Shown: positions 46,922 through 57,788, counted from the first letter of the stretch. The stretch is DNA of 64,000 nt from Onishia niordana (GCF_004798965.1 NZ_SDSD01000003.1:62001-126000), one strand, 5' to 3'. The notes: generated by a model from the sequence alone, not told the origin. Numbers and translations: made by a program.

Positions 46922-48511
46922 TTAGCCTTTCCAGTGATCCGGCAAATGCACCTTTGAAGGACGTGCTGGTCCCTGATTGTGTTGTTTGTGATCGCGGTTG
47001 AAATGCAGGCCGCGAGACTCTTCACGCTCTCGAGCCGCCTTCACGGTCACGCCAGCTATCCTGACGGCATGCCATAGGCTTGCCAGGTGTCTGCACGGTG
47101 CATGGGTTTGCCAGAGTTTGCCGCTTTCCTCGGTGAGTCGGGAGATGTCTGTTGCGGCATGCTCGAGTCCAGCATTGTCACGCACGATGCCGACTCGGCG
47201 GCTCATTACCTCACGCAAGGTCCGGAATAACGAGGCAATGTGGTCTTGAGACGCCTGTGGGCGGGCATCAGGATGCAAGCAGGCGGTATTCGAGCACGCG
47301 GTTGTCGAGGGCTTTCTAAGCACGTCAGCGGCGGCTCGTGCAAAGACCAGGCACTCGAGCAGTGAGTTGCTGGCCATGCGGTTGGCGCCATGCAGGCCGG
47401 TACATGCTACCTCGCCGATAGCGAAAAGCCCCGCGACGTTAGTGCGTCCTGAAAGGTCAGTGGCAACGCCGCCACAGCTGTAGTGGGCAGCAGGCACCAC
47501 TGGAATCGGCTGTCGGGTGATGTCGATTCCCCGCCGCAAGCAGTGGGCATGAATGGTCGGAAAGTGTGCTTGGATCGCGGCCGACGGCAGGTGGCTGATA
47601 TCCAGCAGGACATGGCTGGCCCCCGTGGCCTGCATCCGGGCATCGATAGCGCGTGCCACGATGTCCCTTGGGGCCAGTTCGGCGCGTGGGTCGATATCCG
47701 GCATGAAGCGGTGACCATCAAGAGTTGTAAGGATGCCACCCTCACCGCGTACCGCTTCACTGATGAGAAAGGGCGTGCCCTCAGGGTCGTACAGGCAGGT
47801 GGGATGGAACTGCTGGAACTCCAGGTTCATCAGCTCTGCGCCGAGTTCAGCTGCCATGGCCATGCCTTCACCGCAGGCCGGTAGTGGGCTCGTGGTGTGG
47901 CGCCAGAGGCCACTGGCGCCACCGGTGGCGAGCACTGTCTCCGCGGCTAGGATGTCCTCGAGATGCTCCGCTCGATCGAGACAGCGTGCGCCGCAACAGG
48001 CGCCGTTGCCATCATTAAGCAGGCTTATAGCGCTAAGGTCATCGCGCAGTGTAATGGCGGGGTGGCGGCGGGCATGCTCAAGCAGTGTATCGATCAGTGC
48101 CTGGCCTGTAGCGTCGGCGGCATGGATGATGCGCCTGGCGCCGTGTCCGCCTTCCCGGGTCAGGTGATAGGGATAAGGCGCGTCTTCTGTGGCATCCGGC
48201 GTAAAGGGCACGCCGAGCGACAGAAGCCATTCGATAGCGCTTCGGCCATGCTCAACGGTAAAGCGCACCGCGTCCTCGTCACATAGATTGTCGCCGGCGA
48301 CCAAGGTGTCCTGGATGTGGTCATTGACGTTGTCCTGAGGAGAAAGCACGGCAGCGATGCCGCCCTGGGCCCAGCGGCTTGCACCGTGGTCATCGCTTGC
48401 CGGGCGCAGCAGCGTGACCGGACGACTGTCGGCCAGTTCCAATGCCAGCGCCAAGCCGGCTGCGCCGCCGCCTAGAATAAGCACGTCCTGTCGGTGCGAA
48501 TCACGCCTCAT
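46922..48511 (-). CDS. nadB: L-aspartate oxidase
   Basis: 529 residues. VLILGGGAAGLALALELAD binds FAD, followed by SRWAQGGIAAVLSPQDN, FQQFHPTCLYDPEG and the CGGVATDLSGRTNVAGLFAI active-site region. It makes iminoaspartate for NAD. Its ATG overlaps the stop of the upstream FUSC gene (ATGA). It faces sdhE-ygfX, as in other gammaproteobacteria. Confidence 0.96.
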   Translation of the reverse strand: MRRDSHRQDVLILGGGAAGLALALELADSRPVTLLRPASDDHGASRWAQGGIAAVLSPQDNVNDHIQDTLVAGDNLCDEDAVRFTVEHGRSAIEWLLSLGVPFTPDATEDAPYPYHLTREGGHGARRIIHAADATGQALIDTLLEHARRHPAITLRDDLSAISLLNDGNGACCGARCLDRAEHLEDILAAETVLATGGASGLWRHTTSPLPACGEGMAMAAELGAELMNLEFQQFHPTCLYDPEGTPFLISEAVRGEGGILTTLDGHRFMPDIDPRAELAPRDIVARAIDARMQATGASHVLLDISHLPSAAIQAHFPTIHAHCLRRGIDITRQPIPVVPAAHYSCGGVATDLSGRTNVAGLFAIGEVACTGLHGANRMASNSLLECLVFARAAADVLRKPSTTACSNTACLHPDARPQASQDHIASLFRTLREVMSRRVGIVRDNAGLEHAATDISRLTEESGKLWQTHAPCRHLASLWHAVRIAGVTVKAAREREESRGLHFNRDHKQHNQGPARPSKVHLPDHWKG

Positions 48512-49716
48512 GAGTTCGGGTCTCGCTGGTTATGGTCGTCTGGGAAGGGAGAGTGTGTGCTCAGCACGTGGTGCTGTGCGCGCTTGCGCAGCCGTTGACT
48601 GGGCAAGCGTTGTAGGTCGCTGAGGGTGTCGACCAACTCCTGGGTAAGCCGAGCCAGCTCGCGATTAAGCCATAGATAGCCGGCTGGACTGAACAGAGCC
48701 CGGCCGCTTGAGGCCGTTGCCTGTCGAGCGCTGGTCGAATAGCGTGCAAGGTCGAAGGGTGTTAGTTCGACGTCGATAGGCTGGCCTGTACGAACCTGGA
48801 AGGCTATGGTGCCTAGGTCGCGAGCCAGGCAATGTTGTCGGTCGCGCAGTCCCTCCATGGCGGCAATATGGTCGTGGCCGTCACGTGTGGTCCAGTGAGT
48901 CTCGAGCAATAGCTCGATGGTCGAGAGCATTCGGCGTTCGAGTGAGATGATGGTATCGAGTTCATCTCGTGTAAGGCGCCTCTCGCGGTGAATGGCATCC
49001 ACCAGCCCACGTTGTTTGATCATCAGACTGCTCGATGCTTTCAGCAGTGGCTGGGTGTCGAGATCGGGAGAGCCGGTGGAGCTCGTGTGGGCATGGTATA
49101 GCCTGGCGAGCTTATCCAGGGTCTCGGCGAGTACGAAGCGCTGCACATCGGTCGCTTTCTGGGGCATAACAAAGGCGGTGACCAGGATCCCGATCAAGGT
49201 GCCAACCAGTACATTGAACGAACGCCATAGCGCGGTACCCAGCTCTTGGGTGCCATCGCCTACTACCAACAGGAGACTGATCGCGAACATCAACCCGCTG
49301 TAGCCATGACGGCCCTTGAAGGTAACAAAGGTTGCAGCGGCAATGCCGGCCAGCGTCCATACCGGTACTACTAGCGGTGGCGTATTGGGAACCAGCGTAA
49401 TGATAATGCCCCAGGTAGCGCCTAGCAGAGTGCCGATCAATCGCTGGCGGCCCTTGTCGAGCACACCGCCGATGTGAGGCAAGTTGCCCATCACCATCAC
49501 GGTGCTGACCAGTGCCCAGCTGGCGTGAGGAATCGTGAACACCTCAATCAGCCCGAAGGTGATGGCCAATGCCAGCGTGACCCGCATCACATGTAGCAGA
49601 TGACGGTTACGATAGTTGATGTACGGATCGCGTAGGCGCGGAAAAAGCATAGGGGTGTACTTGCTGGTGGGGCCGATTCCAAGGCGAAACTGGGGGTGTT
49701 GGGGCGTGCGCGACAC
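48508..49716 (-). CDS. FUSC-family membrane protein (aromatic acid exporter-like)
   Basis: 402 residues. The first half has about six membrane segments (for example VTLALAITFGLIEVFTIPHA, SWALVSTVMVMGNLPHIGGV with GTLLGATWGIIITLV), and the second half is soluble and helical. This is the FUSC/YccS-type fold tied to export of aromatic or other acids. The start is a GTG at 49716; ATG 49650 is possible. It overlaps nadB by 4 bases. The 280 bases between it and the tRNA genes hold nothing I recognise. Confidence 0.75.
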   Translation of the reverse strand: MSRTPQHPQFRLGIGPTSKYTPMLFPRLRDPYINYRNRHLLHVMRVTLALAITFGLIEVFTIPHASWALVSTVMVMGNLPHIGGVLDKGRQRLIGTLLGATWGIIITLVPNTPPLVVPVWTLAGIAAATFVTFKGRHGYSGLMFAISLLLVVGDGTQELGTALWRSFNVLVGTLIGILVTAFVMPQKATDVQRFVLAETLDKLARLYHAHTSSTGSPDLDTQPLLKASSSLMIKQRGLVDAIHRERRLTRDELDTIISLERRMLSTIELLLETHWTTRDGHDHIAAMEGLRDRQHCLARDLGTIAFQVRTGQPIDVELTPFDLARYSTSARQATASSGRALFSPAGYLWLNRELARLTQELVDTLSDLQRLPSQRLRKRAQHHVLSTHSPFPDDHNQRDPNS

Positions 49717-49995
49717 TCTCTATCCAAAGCAGTATCGATCGCCCATCACCAATAGGATGTCAGGGTATCATGGGGCCTGGTGGCATGGCAGGCGCTATTG
49801 ATTGGGCGGCATCTGTGCAAGCGGTCAAGTGACTAGGGCAATCGTTCTGAGGTCGGTGACCAATATTAAGGGCTTGGTCAGTGCTGATTAGAGTCACGGG
49901 GGCAAGCGGCAGGGAGGTTGCTGAGGATCCACGATCAAAAGGCGATCATGCATTGAGGCAACAAGCGGTCAGTTTATGTAACTGATTGGTTTACT

Positions 49996-50082
49996 TGGTG
50001 CCCGGAGCCGGGCTCGAACCGGCACGGTGTTACCACCGAGAGATTTTAAGTCTCTTGCGTCTACCAATTTCGCCATCCGGGC
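49996..50082 (-). tRNA. tRNA-Leu (anticodon TAA)
   Basis: 87 nt on the minus strand, with 7-bp acceptor stem GCCCGGA/TCCGGGC, encoded CCA, long variable arm and an anticodon loop reading ACTTAAAATC. TTCGAGCCC gives the T loop. Confidence 0.95.
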
Positions 50083-50109
50083 GGGAGGTTCGAGCGGAGC
50101 AAATAGGAG

Positions 50110-50183
50110 TGGAGGCTGGAGTCGGAATCGAACCGGCGTTAACGGAGTTGCAGTCCGCTGCATCACCACTCTGCCATCCAGCC
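50110..50183 (-). tRNA. tRNA-Cys (anticodon GCA)
   Basis: 74 nt including encoded CCA. Acceptor GGCTGGA pairs with TCCAGCC, discriminator U, anticodon loop in GACTGCAACTC. Between tRNA-Leu and tRNA-Gly. Confidence 0.95.
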
Positions 50184-50211
50184 TCACTGAGTCAGTCGAC
50201 CATCACGATGA

Positions 50212-50286
50212 TGGAGCGGGAAACGAGATTCGAACTCGCGACCCTCGCCTTGGCAAGGCGATGCTCTACCACTGAGCTATTCCCGC
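50212..50286 (-). tRNA. tRNA-Gly (anticodon GCC)
   Basis: 75 nt including encoded CCA. Acceptor GCGGGAA pairs with TTCCCGC, anticodon loop in CTTGCCAAG, GTTCGAATC T loop. First tRNA of the minus-strand Gly-Cys-Leu group, 76 bases after pgsA. Confidence 0.95.
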
Positions 50287-50362
50287 CTGACTCGAGGACG
50301 AATTATACGTATAAATGCGTAAGTGTCAACTGCTTATGTGCTGCCATCATCAAATTCTAAGA

Positions 50363-50911
50363 TCACATTGAGTCAGAGAGGTGTGGCCATGCGGCTCGCA
50401 GGTATTGCAGCATCGACCAGAGTGTTAGCGCGGCTGCCAGATACAAGGTGACGATACCCGCTTGTGCGATCAGGCTGCTCTGGGGGAAGCCAAGCAGCAG
50501 TAGCAAGGCAACCATCTGCAATGTGGTCTTTATCTTGCCGATGGATGACACGGCCACGGTGCCTCGTTTACCCATTTCAGCCATCCATTCACGCAGTGCG
50601 GAAATGACAATTTCCCGTCCGATGATGATCAGCGCGGGTAGGGTAAGCCACGCCGCATCGTAGCGCTCAATCAGCAAGGCAAGGGCGACGGCGACCATTA
50701 ACTTGTCCGCTACCGGGTCCAGGAAAGCACCGAAGGGGGTGCTCTGATTCCAGCGCCTGGCCAGGTATCCGTCAAGCCAGTCGGTAATGGCGGCAAGCCC
50801 GAACAGTGCCGCCGACACCAACATGCTCCAGCCATAGGGCAGGTAGAAGATGACCACCAACAGCGGGATGAAAGCGATTCTGGCCAGTGTGAGAATGTTG
50901 GGGATGTTCAT
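50363..50911 (-). CDS. pgsA: CDP-diacylglycerol-glycerol-3-phosphate 3-phosphatidyltransferase
   Basis: 182 residues. The CDP-alcohol phosphotransferase motif [20 protein letters not shown] and FLDPVADK (D-G-x2-A-R-x8-G-x3-D-x3-D) is intact. Four to five membrane spans. It makes phosphatidylglycerophosphate. Start ATG 50911 ([12 protein letters not shown]) is the normal PgsA N-terminus. It lies between uvrC and the tRNAs. Confidence 0.95.
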   Translation of the reverse strand: MNIPNILTLARIAFIPLLVVIFYLPYGWSMLVSAALFGLAAITDWLDGYLARRWNQSTPFGAFLDPVADKLMVAVALALLIERYDAAWLTLPALIIIGREIVISALREWMAEMGKRGTVAVSSIGKIKTTLQMVALLLLLGFPQSSLIAQAGIVTLYLAAALTLWSMLQYLRAAWPHLSDSM

Positions 50912-50973
50912 CGGAGCGCCGCTTGTCCTTGCCTGATGTCTGAGGGCGACCATTCTATATGTCCGCCGGACGA

Positions 50974-52788
50974 TCATCCATGCAGCGCTTGATGAATCGT
51001 CTTCGCCATGTTGTCGCTGATGCCTGGCACCCGGGCGAGTTCTTCACGGCTAGCCTGGCGAACTCCCTGCAGTCCACCAAAGAAGCGCAAGAGTTCCCGT
51101 CGGCGCTTGGGGCCAACGCCGGGAATGTCCTGAAGTGTCGAGGTCCGCCTGACCTTGTCTCGTCGTGCCCGGTGACCTGCGATGGCGAATCGGTGGGATT
51201 CATCACGGATATGTTGGACCAGATGTAGGGCGGGCGAACTGCCTTCAAGGCTTAAACTCTGGTCAATCGTCTCGACGAAGAGTGTCTCTAGACCGGGCTT
51301 GCGGGTGGTGCCCTTTGCCACACCGATCAGTCCCACGCCCGTTACACCGAGCTCGTTGAAGACGTCGCGGGCCATGTTGAGCTGCCCTTTGCCGCCATCG
51401 ACAAACAGAAGATCCGGCCGTTTTCCTTCGCCTTCGGCGAGGCGCTTGAAACGTCGGGTGAGTGCCTGCTGCATGGCGGCGTAGTCGTCACCCGCGGCAA
51501 CGCCTTCGATATTGAAGCGCCGATAATCCGATTTCACCGGGCCGTCATGATCGAATACGACACAGGAAGCCACGGTGGCCTCGCCATGGCTGTGGCTGAT
51601 GTCAAAGCACTCCAGGCGCTTGGGGACTTCGTCCAGGCGCAGTGCATCGCGTAACGCTTCAAAGCGTTTGGCCAGCTGGGTTTGATTGGCCAGCTGGCTG
51701 GCCAGGTGCTGCTCGGCGTTGGTCTGAGCCAGCTGCTGCCACTGAGCGCGATGACCACGCACGCGGTGAGTCAGCCGGATTTGACGTCCGGCCTGCTCGG
51801 CAAGCACGCCCTGCAGTAGTTCGGCGTCCGCCAACGGGTGTGAGGTGATGATCTCGGCGACGGGCTCATGAACTTGCCCCAGGTAGTATTGGCTGATGAA
51901 CTCGGTAAGAAGCGCTTCGGGCCCTAAGTCGAGACCGTTGTCCGGTGTGTGGTGGCGTGCGCCAAGCATGCGGCCTTCGCGAACAGTCAGGACCGAAACG
52001 CACAGTGCGCCTGGGCGCTGGGCAAGCGCGAAGACGTCGGCGTCTCCGCCATCAGTGTCGACATACTGCTGATGTTGCAAGCGGCGCAGCTGCTGGATCT
52101 GATCGCGAAGCCGGGCCGCTTCCTCAAACTCAAGGGATTGGCTGGCAGCTTCCATTTTCAGGTTCAACTGCTCGGTGACTTCTTCGCTCTTGCCCTGCAG
52201 GCACATCACCGCATGTTCAAGGTCACGCCGGTAGCCGTCCTCGCTGATATACCCTACACAGGGGGCGCTACAGCGTTGGATCTGATATTGCAGGCAAGGG
52301 CGTGTACGGTTGGCGAAAACGCTGTCCTCACAGTTGCGAATGCGGAAAATCTTCTGCATCAGCGATAGCGTTTCACGCACTGCGACACTGCTCGGATAGG
52401 GACCCAGATAGCGCCCATCATCACGTCGATTGCGGGCCCGTTTGTATTCCAAAGCGGGGTAGGGGTGACGGTCGCTGACGAACACGAAAGGGTAAGATTT
52501 ATCGTCGCGCAGCAAGATGTTGTAAGGCGGACGCAGTTCCTTGATCAGCGTCTGCTCGAGTAGCAGTGCCTCTGTCTCGCTGTGGGTGACGGTTACCTGA
52601 ATATCGGCGATCCGGGCCACGAGTGCCTGGGTCTTGGTGTTCAGGGCGCCACGGAAATAACTGGCCAGGCGAGCGTTCAACCTTTTGGCCTTGCCGATGT
52701 ACAGCGTGTCGCCCTTGTCATCGAACATGCGGTAGACGCCGGGCGATTGGCTGATGTTTTTCAGAAAGTGCTTGGCGTCGAAAGTCAT
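50974..52788 (-). CDS. uvrC: UvrABC excinuclease subunit C
   Basis: 604 residues. It has the GIY-YIG domain ([20 protein letters not shown]), a UVR motif ([16 protein letters not shown]), the RNase H-like 5' incision domain ([20 protein letters not shown]) and C-terminal helix-hairpin-helices ([19 protein letters not shown]). It makes both cuts during nucleotide excision repair. It is 58 bases after gacA. Confidence 0.97.
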   Translation of the reverse strand: MTFDAKHFLKNISQSPGVYRMFDDKGDTLYIGKAKRLNARLASYFRGALNTKTQALVARIADIQVTVTHSETEALLLEQTLIKELRPPYNILLRDDKSYPFVFVSDRHPYPALEYKRARNRRDDGRYLGPYPSSVAVRETLSLMQKIFRIRNCEDSVFANRTRPCLQYQIQRCSAPCVGYISEDGYRRDLEHAVMCLQGKSEEVTEQLNLKMEAASQSLEFEEAARLRDQIQQLRRLQHQQYVDTDGGDADVFALAQRPGALCVSVLTVREGRMLGARHHTPDNGLDLGPEALLTEFISQYYLGQVHEPVAEIITSHPLADAELLQGVLAEQAGRQIRLTHRVRGHRAQWQQLAQTNAEQHLASQLANQTQLAKRFEALRDALRLDEVPKRLECFDISHSHGEATVASCVVFDHDGPVKSDYRRFNIEGVAAGDDYAAMQQALTRRFKRLAEGEGKRPDLLFVDGGKGQLNMARDVFNELGVTGVGLIGVAKGTTRKPGLETLFVETIDQSLSLEGSSPALHLVQHIRDESHRFAIAGHRARRDKVRRTSTLQDIPGVGPKRRRELLRFFGGLQGVRQASREELARVPGISDNMAKTIHQALHG

Positions 52789-52846
52789 GGGTTATTGTGC
52801 TTCACGAGTGAAACATCAGCATACCAGAACCCGTAAAGGTGGCGGT

Positions 52847-53494
52847 TTATGCGTCGTTCTGGTAACCGTCGACTAGCCCGTGACGTAACCCTAGGTGAGT
52901 CAGTTCGACGTCCGAGTTCACACCGAGTTTCTCGAAAATACGATAGCGGTAGGTGTTGACGGTCTTCGGGCTCAGGAAGAGGCTATCCGAAATGTCGCTG
53001 ACTTTCTGGCAGTTGACGATCATCACCGCGACTTGGAGTTCGCGTTGTGACAGGTCGTCGAAAGGGTTGACCGGGGCGTCGAGCTTGGAAAGCACCAAGC
53101 GCTGGGCGATGGCGGGGCTGACGTAGCGCTTACCGGCGAACACCGTGCGGATGGCCTGGATCATCTCTGGTGTTTCGGCGCCCTTACCGATAAAGCCACA
53201 GGCACCCACATCCAGTAGACGTTGGGCGAAGGTTTCCTCGAGGAAGGCCGTCAGCACGAGGACGCGACAGTCCTCCATGGACTTGGCAATCTTACGTGTC
53301 GCCTCAAGACCTCCGATACCTGGCATGCGGATATCCATCAGCACGACATCGGGGTGTAGCTGACGCGCTTTGGCAACCGCATCTTCGCCATCGGCGGCCT
53401 CACCCACTACTGTGATGCCATCTTCTGCGTCGAGCAGGTGGGCAATGCTGGTTCTAACCAAATGATGGTCATCGGCGATGAGAACCTTGATCAA
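52847..53494 (-). CDS. gacA: GacA/UvrY-type response regulator
   Basis: 215 residues. Receiver domain with IKVLIADDHHLVRTSIAHLL and the phosphoacceptor Asp in PDVVLMDIRMPG; C-terminal LuxR-type HTH in LSQRELQVAVMIVNCQKVSD and LSPKTVNTYRYRIFEKL. GacA/UvrY regulators control carbon storage through small RNAs; the BarA/GacS kinase is not in the window. It is linked to uvrC as in E. coli (uvrY-uvrC) and Pseudomonas (gacA-uvrC). Confidence 0.94.
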   Translation of the reverse strand: MIKVLIADDHHLVRTSIAHLLDAEDGITVVGEAADGEDAVAKARQLHPDVVLMDIRMPGIGGLEATRKIAKSMEDCRVLVLTAFLEETFAQRLLDVGACGFIGKGAETPEMIQAIRTVFAGKRYVSPAIAQRLVLSKLDAPVNPFDDLSQRELQVAVMIVNCQKVSDISDSLFLSPKTVNTYRYRIFEKLGVNSDVELTHLGLRHGLVDGYQNDA

Positions 53495-53683
53495 AATGCC
53501 TCCCAGGTGTCCGTGGGCGAAAGGTGGTCACAATCGGTGGAAAATGCGCGGTGCCAGAATAAGATCATTAGATTACATTAATTTACTCAATTCGGCGATG
53601 AGCGCGATCAACATGTGCTATCAACCGGTTTTAGGTTGGCCGTCTTTTTATGTGGTCATTGCTAATGCTGGGGCGAAAAACAG

Positions 53684-53712
53684 TTGACGATACCTAACCC
53701 CTTGTATAATAT
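53684..53712 (+). promoter_or_regulatory. Strong sigma70 promoter of the tRNA-Ala gene
   Basis: TTGACG at 53684-53689 and TATAAT at 53705-53710 (15 bases between) or TAATAT at 53707-53712 (17 bases). It lies about 100 bases before the tRNA. An inverted repeat TCTTCAG/CTGAAGA (53721-53743) follows. Confidence 0.75.
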
Positions 53713-53812
53713 ACGTCTCGTCTTCAGGGGAATCCGCTGAAGATCTTGCTGATGATGCCAGTTTGCAAGCCAGCGCTTGTTGATTGTGGGCAACATCATA
53801 GTACAGCAAATT

Positions 53813-53888
53813 GGGGCCTTAGCTCAGCTGGGAGAGCGCAACACTGGCAGTGTTGAGGTCAGCGGTTCGATCCCGCTAGGCTCCACCA
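53813..53888 (+). tRNA. tRNA-Ala (anticodon GGC)
   Basis: 76 nt including encoded CCA. Acceptor GGGGCCT with AGGCTCC (one G-U pair), D arm AGCTCAGCTGGGAGAGC, anticodon loop in ACTGGCAGT, TTCGATCCC T loop. Confidence 0.97.
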
Positions 53889-53899
53889 TAAGAATTGCT

Positions 53900-53934
53900 A
53901 AAAACGCCGAGAACCCTGTTCTCGGCGTTTTTTT
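53900..53934 (+). terminator. Terminator of the tRNA-Ala gene
   Basis: AAAACGCCGAGAA, a short loop, TTCTCGGCGTTTTTTT: a strong stem with a T run, 12 bases past the tRNA. Confidence 0.93.
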
Positions 53935-54021
53935 GTCTCTATTTTTACGTATTCATGTCGATGGCGTGGTTGGCAAGGGTGGCCGGCAACACCGTAAGGC
54001 TGCCACCGGCCTTCACTAGTC

Positions 54022-54942
54022 TCAGTTCTCGACGCGACCCAGTAGCATAAATTCCAACAGCGCCTTTTGGGCATGCAGGCGATTGCCGGCTTCTTGCCAG
54101 ACTACTGCGCGCGAATCATCAAGCAGGGTGGTGCTGATCTCTTCGCCACGATGTGCCGGCAAGCAGTGCAGGAAAAGTACGTCCTGGGCGGCCAGGTCGA
54201 GCATCGCTTCGGTGACCTGGAAACCGGCAAAATCGGCCTCGCGCTTCGCTTGTTCCTCTTCCTGGCCCATGGAAGCCCAGACGTCGGTGGTCACCAGGTC
54301 GGCGTCTTTCACCGCGGCCATCGGCTCGCGGTGGATGGTCACTCGATCGCCGGCGGCATTGAGGATGTCCTGGCGCGGCTCGTAGCCCTCGGGGCAGACC
54401 ACCCGCAGGTTGAAGTCGAACTGCCGTGCAGCATTGATCCAGGAGTGGCACATGTTGTTGCCGTCACCGATCCACACGGCTGTCTTGCCGCTGATATTGC
54501 CGCGCAGCTCGCTCCAGGTCATGACATCGGCCAGCAGCTGGCAGGGGTGGTAGTCATCACTCAAGGCATTGATGACCGGCACGCTGCTTGCCGCGGCAAA
54601 TTCTTCGAGGCCCGAATGGGCAAACGTGCGGATCATTACCGCATCGACCATCTCCGAAAGCACGCGAGCGGTGTCGCCGATCGGCTCGCCGCGGCCGAGC
54701 TGGGTGTCGCGCGGCGACAGGAAGAGGGCGTGACCGCCGAACTGCGCCATGGCCGTCTCGAAAGACACTCGGGTGCGGGTCGAGGATTTCTCGAAGATCA
54801 TCGCCAAGGTGCGGTTGGCGAACGGCGTGTAGGTGGGGCCGTGCGTCTTGAGGCCATTCTTGATGGAAATGGCGCGACGCACCAGATGCGTCAGCTCCTC
54901 GGGAGAGAGGTCTAGCAGGGTCAGGAAATGGCGTGTCGCCAT
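54022..54942 (-). CDS. argF: Ornithine carbamoyltransferase
   Basis: 306 residues. It has the carbamoyl-phosphate motif [28 protein letters not shown], and [12 protein letters not shown] with the catalytic Cys. It makes citrulline from ornithine. ATG 54942 ([10 protein letters not shown]) with GGAG upstream fits the family length. Confidence 0.96.
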   Translation of the reverse strand: MATRHFLTLLDLSPEELTHLVRRAISIKNGLKTHGPTYTPFANRTLAMIFEKSSTRTRVSFETAMAQFGGHALFLSPRDTQLGRGEPIGDTARVLSEMVDAVMIRTFAHSGLEEFAAASSVPVINALSDDYHPCQLLADVMTWSELRGNISGKTAVWIGDGNNMCHSWINAARQFDFNLRVVCPEGYEPRQDILNAAGDRVTIHREPMAAVKDADLVTTDVWASMGQEEEQAKREADFAGFQVTEAMLDLAAQDVLFLHCLPAHRGEEISTTLLDDSRAVVWQEAGNRLHAQKALLEFMLLGRVEN

Positions 54943-55095
54943 GAGGTTACTCCGCGCGCAAAACAGCCATCCTAGCCAGCCGCTTTGCATCACGCAACGC
55001 GCAAGGGTGGGTGAGTCGTTGTCAGGACTATATTCGTCCAGCCACCATCAGTAGAATGATGACGACACCTAGCATAGATCCAGAAGGAATTCTTC

Positions 55096-55446
55096 ATGAG
55101 CACGACAGTCGAGAACATCCAGCAGCAGATCAGCGAAAACCCGATCCTGATTTACATGAAGGGAACCCCCCAGCTGCCGCAGTGTGGTTTCTCTGCACAG
55201 ACCGTTCAGGCCCTGATGTCCTGCGGTGAGCGCTTTGCCTTCGTCAACGTGCTCGACAACCCGGATATCCGTGCCGAGCTTCCCAAGGTCGCCAGCTGGC
55301 CGACCTTCCCGCAACTGTGGGTCGAAGGCGAGCTGGTCGGTGGCTGCGACATCGTGGTGGAAATGCACCAGAACGGCGAGCTCGAGACACTCGTCAAGGC
55401 CGCTGGTGAGCGTGCCAAGGCCAATGAAGAAGGTGGTAGCCAGTAA
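55096..55446 (+). CDS. grxD: Monothiol glutaredoxin (Grx4 type)
   Basis: 116 residues. It has the CGFS active site (KGTPQLPQCGFSAQTVQALM), WPTFPQLWVEGELVGGCDI and a C-terminal acidic tail. These proteins carry and pass on Fe-S clusters. ATG 55096 has AGAAGGAA upstream. Confidence 0.96.
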   Translation: MSTTVENIQQQISENPILIYMKGTPQLPQCGFSAQTVQALMSCGERFAFVNVLDNPDIRAELPKVASWPTFPQLWVEGELVGGCDIVVEMHQNGELETLVKAAGERAKANEEGGSQ

Positions 55447-55507
55447 GGGCCCTTACTTGAGTCGTTCGCGGCACTAGCGTCTCGGCACAACGTAAGTCGG
55501 TACAAGG

Positions 55508-55539
55508 AAAGCCCCGTCAGCTTAGCTGGCGGGGCTTTT
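55508..55539. terminator. Terminator shared by grxD and rnt
   Basis: AAAGCCCCGTCAGC, TTAG, CTGGCGGGGCTTTTC: stem with one mismatch and T/A runs on both flanks, between two convergent genes. Confidence 0.85.
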
Positions 55540-55628
55540 CAATGCGTGACACCTTTTCTGCGACTATTCCTATAGAGCTGGTCCAGCCGATGGCCTATGC
55601 GCCAGCCATATCATGGACGACTGCAGAG

Positions 55629-56294
55629 CTAGAGCTCGTCCATACCCTGTTCACGCTGGGCCAGGTTCCAGCCGCCGAGATCCTTGAATCGGTTGACGAT
55701 CGAGCAGAACAATTCAGCGGTGCGCTCGGTATCGTAGCGCGCCGAATGGGCCTCGGTGTTGTCGAACTCAATGCCGGCGGCGCGGCAGGCGCGAGCCAAG
55801 ACGGTCTGCCCGTAGACCAGGCCCGACAGGCTTGCGGTGTCGAAACTCGAGAACGGATGAAAGGGATTGCGCTTGATATTGCAACGGCTGACGGCCGCAT
55901 TGACGAAGCCGTGATCGAAGGCTGCATTGTGACCCACGAGTATTGCGCGGGTGCAATTATGCGCTTTGATGGCCTTGCGCACGGGCCGGAATATCTCGTT
56001 CATGGCCTCCGACTCGCTCAGCGCAACCCGCTTGCGAAGCGAATCATTGAGATTGATACCAGTGAAATCAAGCGCCGACTGTTCGACGTTGGCGCCTTCG
56101 AAGGGAGTGACGTGGAAGGCATAGGTTGCGTCCGGAATCAGATTGCCGTCCGGGTCCATGCTCAGCGTTACGGCAGCGATCTCGAGGATCGCATCACCCT
56201 TGGCATCGAAGCCTCCTGTTTCCAGGTCCACCACTACCGGCAGAAAGCTGCGAAATCGCTGAGCCATCAGACCTTGGGCGCTCGCCTCGCTCAT
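55629..56294 (-). CDS. rnt: Ribonuclease T
   Basis: 221 residues of the DEDD exonuclease family. [20 protein letters not shown] (ExoI), [20 protein letters not shown] (ExoII), and the C-terminal [16 protein letters not shown] (ExoIII) hold the acidic residues and the His. It trims tRNA and other RNA 3' ends. ATG 56294 has GGGAGAGG upstream; longer in-frame starts lack support. Confidence 0.95.
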   Translation of the reverse strand: MSEASAQGLMAQRFRSFLPVVVDLETGGFDAKGDAILEIAAVTLSMDPDGNLIPDATYAFHVTPFEGANVEQSALDFTGINLNDSLRKRVALSESEAMNEIFRPVRKAIKAHNCTRAILVGHNAAFDHGFVNAAVSRCNIKRNPFHPFSSFDTASLSGLVYGQTVLARACRAAGIEFDNTEAHSARYDTERTAELFCSIVNRFKDLGGWNLAQREQGMDEL

Positions 56295-56500
56295 GCACCT
56301 CTCCCTTACCAAAAATGAAAATCTGCGTCGGCATCGGCTGACGAATGCGCGAGAGTCTACCATCTTTGTCGGCCATGCGCCCCGCCCGGGCGGTATTCTC
56401 GGACGCTCATCAGCGCTATACTTGGTGCCTACCTCACGATGTTAATGGTCACGACGCCCCGGTGTCGTGCCTCAGCACACAACAAGCGAAGGAGCCCAGA

Positions 56501-57721
56501 ATGTCCGATGTCAAAAAGGTCGTTCTCGCCTATTCCGGCGGCCTGGACACGTCCGTTATCGTCAAATGGTTGCAGGAGACCTACGACTGTGAGGTGGTGA
56601 CCTTCACGGCCGACATCGGCCAGGGCGAGGAAGTCGAGCCGGCGCGCGCCAAGGCAGAGGCGCTTGGCGTCAAGGAAATCTATATCGAGGACCTGCGCGA
56701 AGAGTACGTGCGCGATTACGTCTATCCGATGTTTCGTGCCAACACCATCTACGAAGGTGAGTACCTGCTGGGTACCTCGATTGCTCGCCCGCTGATCGCC
56801 AAGCGCCTGATCGATATTGCCAACCGGACCGGTGCCGACGCTATTTCCCATGGTGCGACCGGCAAGGGCAATGACCAGGTGCGCTTCGAGCTCGGCGCCT
56901 ACGCGCTGAAGCCGGGCGTCAAGGTTATCGCGCCGTGGCGCGAGTGGGACCTCAACTCTCGCGAGAAGCTGATGGCGTATTGCGAGCAGCACCAGATTCC
57001 GGTCGATTTCTCTACCAGCAAGAAGAAGTCGCCGTACTCCATGGACGCCAACCTGCTGCATATCTCCTACGAAGGCGGCAACCTCGAGGATCCGTGGGAA
57101 GAAGCAGAAGAAGACATGTGGCGCTGGAGCGTTTCCCCAGAGGCCGCGCCGGATACTCCTACCTACATTGAGTTGACCTATGAGCAGGGCGATATCGTCG
57201 CCATCGATGGCGAGACTCTGAAGCCCCACGAGGTCCTGTCCAAGCTCAACCAGCTGGGCGGCGACAACGGTATCGGCCGTCTCGACATCGTCGAGAACCG
57301 CTACGTGGGCATGAAGTCTCGTGGCTGCTATGAAACACCGGGCGGCACCATCATGCTGCGCGCGCATCGCGCCATCGAGTCCCTGACCCTGGACCGCGAA
57401 GCGGCCCACCTCAAGGACGAGCTGATGCCCAAGTACGCCGAGGTCATCTACAACGGCTACTGGTGGAGCCCGGAGCGCAAGATGCTGCAGGCCGCCATCG
57501 ATGAGACCCAGAAGGACGTTTCCGGCGTGGTGCGCATCAAGCTCTACAAGGGCAGCGCTACCGTCGTCGGTCGCAAGTCCGACCAGTCACTGTTCGATGA
57601 GTCCATCGCGACCTTCGAGGATGACGCCGGTGCCTACGATCAAAAAGATGCAGAAGGCTTCATCAAGCTCAATGCCCTGCGTCTTCGCATCGCTGCCGGC
57701 AAGGGCCGCGACCAGAGCTGA
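56501..57721 (+). CDS. argG: Argininosuccinate synthase
   Basis: 406 residues. [20 protein letters not shown] at the N-terminus (ATP-pyrophosphatase motif), [15 protein letters not shown] and the C-terminal [20 protein letters not shown]. It makes argininosuccinate from citrulline, acting after the argF product. ATG 56501 follows AAGGAGC. Confidence 0.98.
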   Translation: MSDVKKVVLAYSGGLDTSVIVKWLQETYDCEVVTFTADIGQGEEVEPARAKAEALGVKEIYIEDLREEYVRDYVYPMFRANTIYEGEYLLGTSIARPLIAKRLIDIANRTGADAISHGATGKGNDQVRFELGAYALKPGVKVIAPWREWDLNSREKLMAYCEQHQIPVDFSTSKKKSPYSMDANLLHISYEGGNLEDPWEEAEEDMWRWSVSPEAAPDTPTYIELTYEQGDIVAIDGETLKPHEVLSKLNQLGGDNGIGRLDIVENRYVGMKSRGCYETPGGTIMLRAHRAIESLTLDREAAHLKDELMPKYAEVIYNGYWWSPERKMLQAAIDETQKDVSGVVRIKLYKGSATVVGRKSDQSLFDESIATFEDDAGAYDQKDAEGFIKLNALRLRIAAGKGRDQS

Positions 57722-57788
57722 GATTCACCGTCAGGGCGCTTGACCGGCCCTGATTCTGTGGAGCGCGGTGCAGTGAAAAGGAGACAGC

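Noticed and set aside
53981..54013. GGCCGG/CCGGCC inverted repeat after argF
   Set aside because: The stem has mismatches and bulges and no T run on the minus strand, so it is not listed as a terminator.
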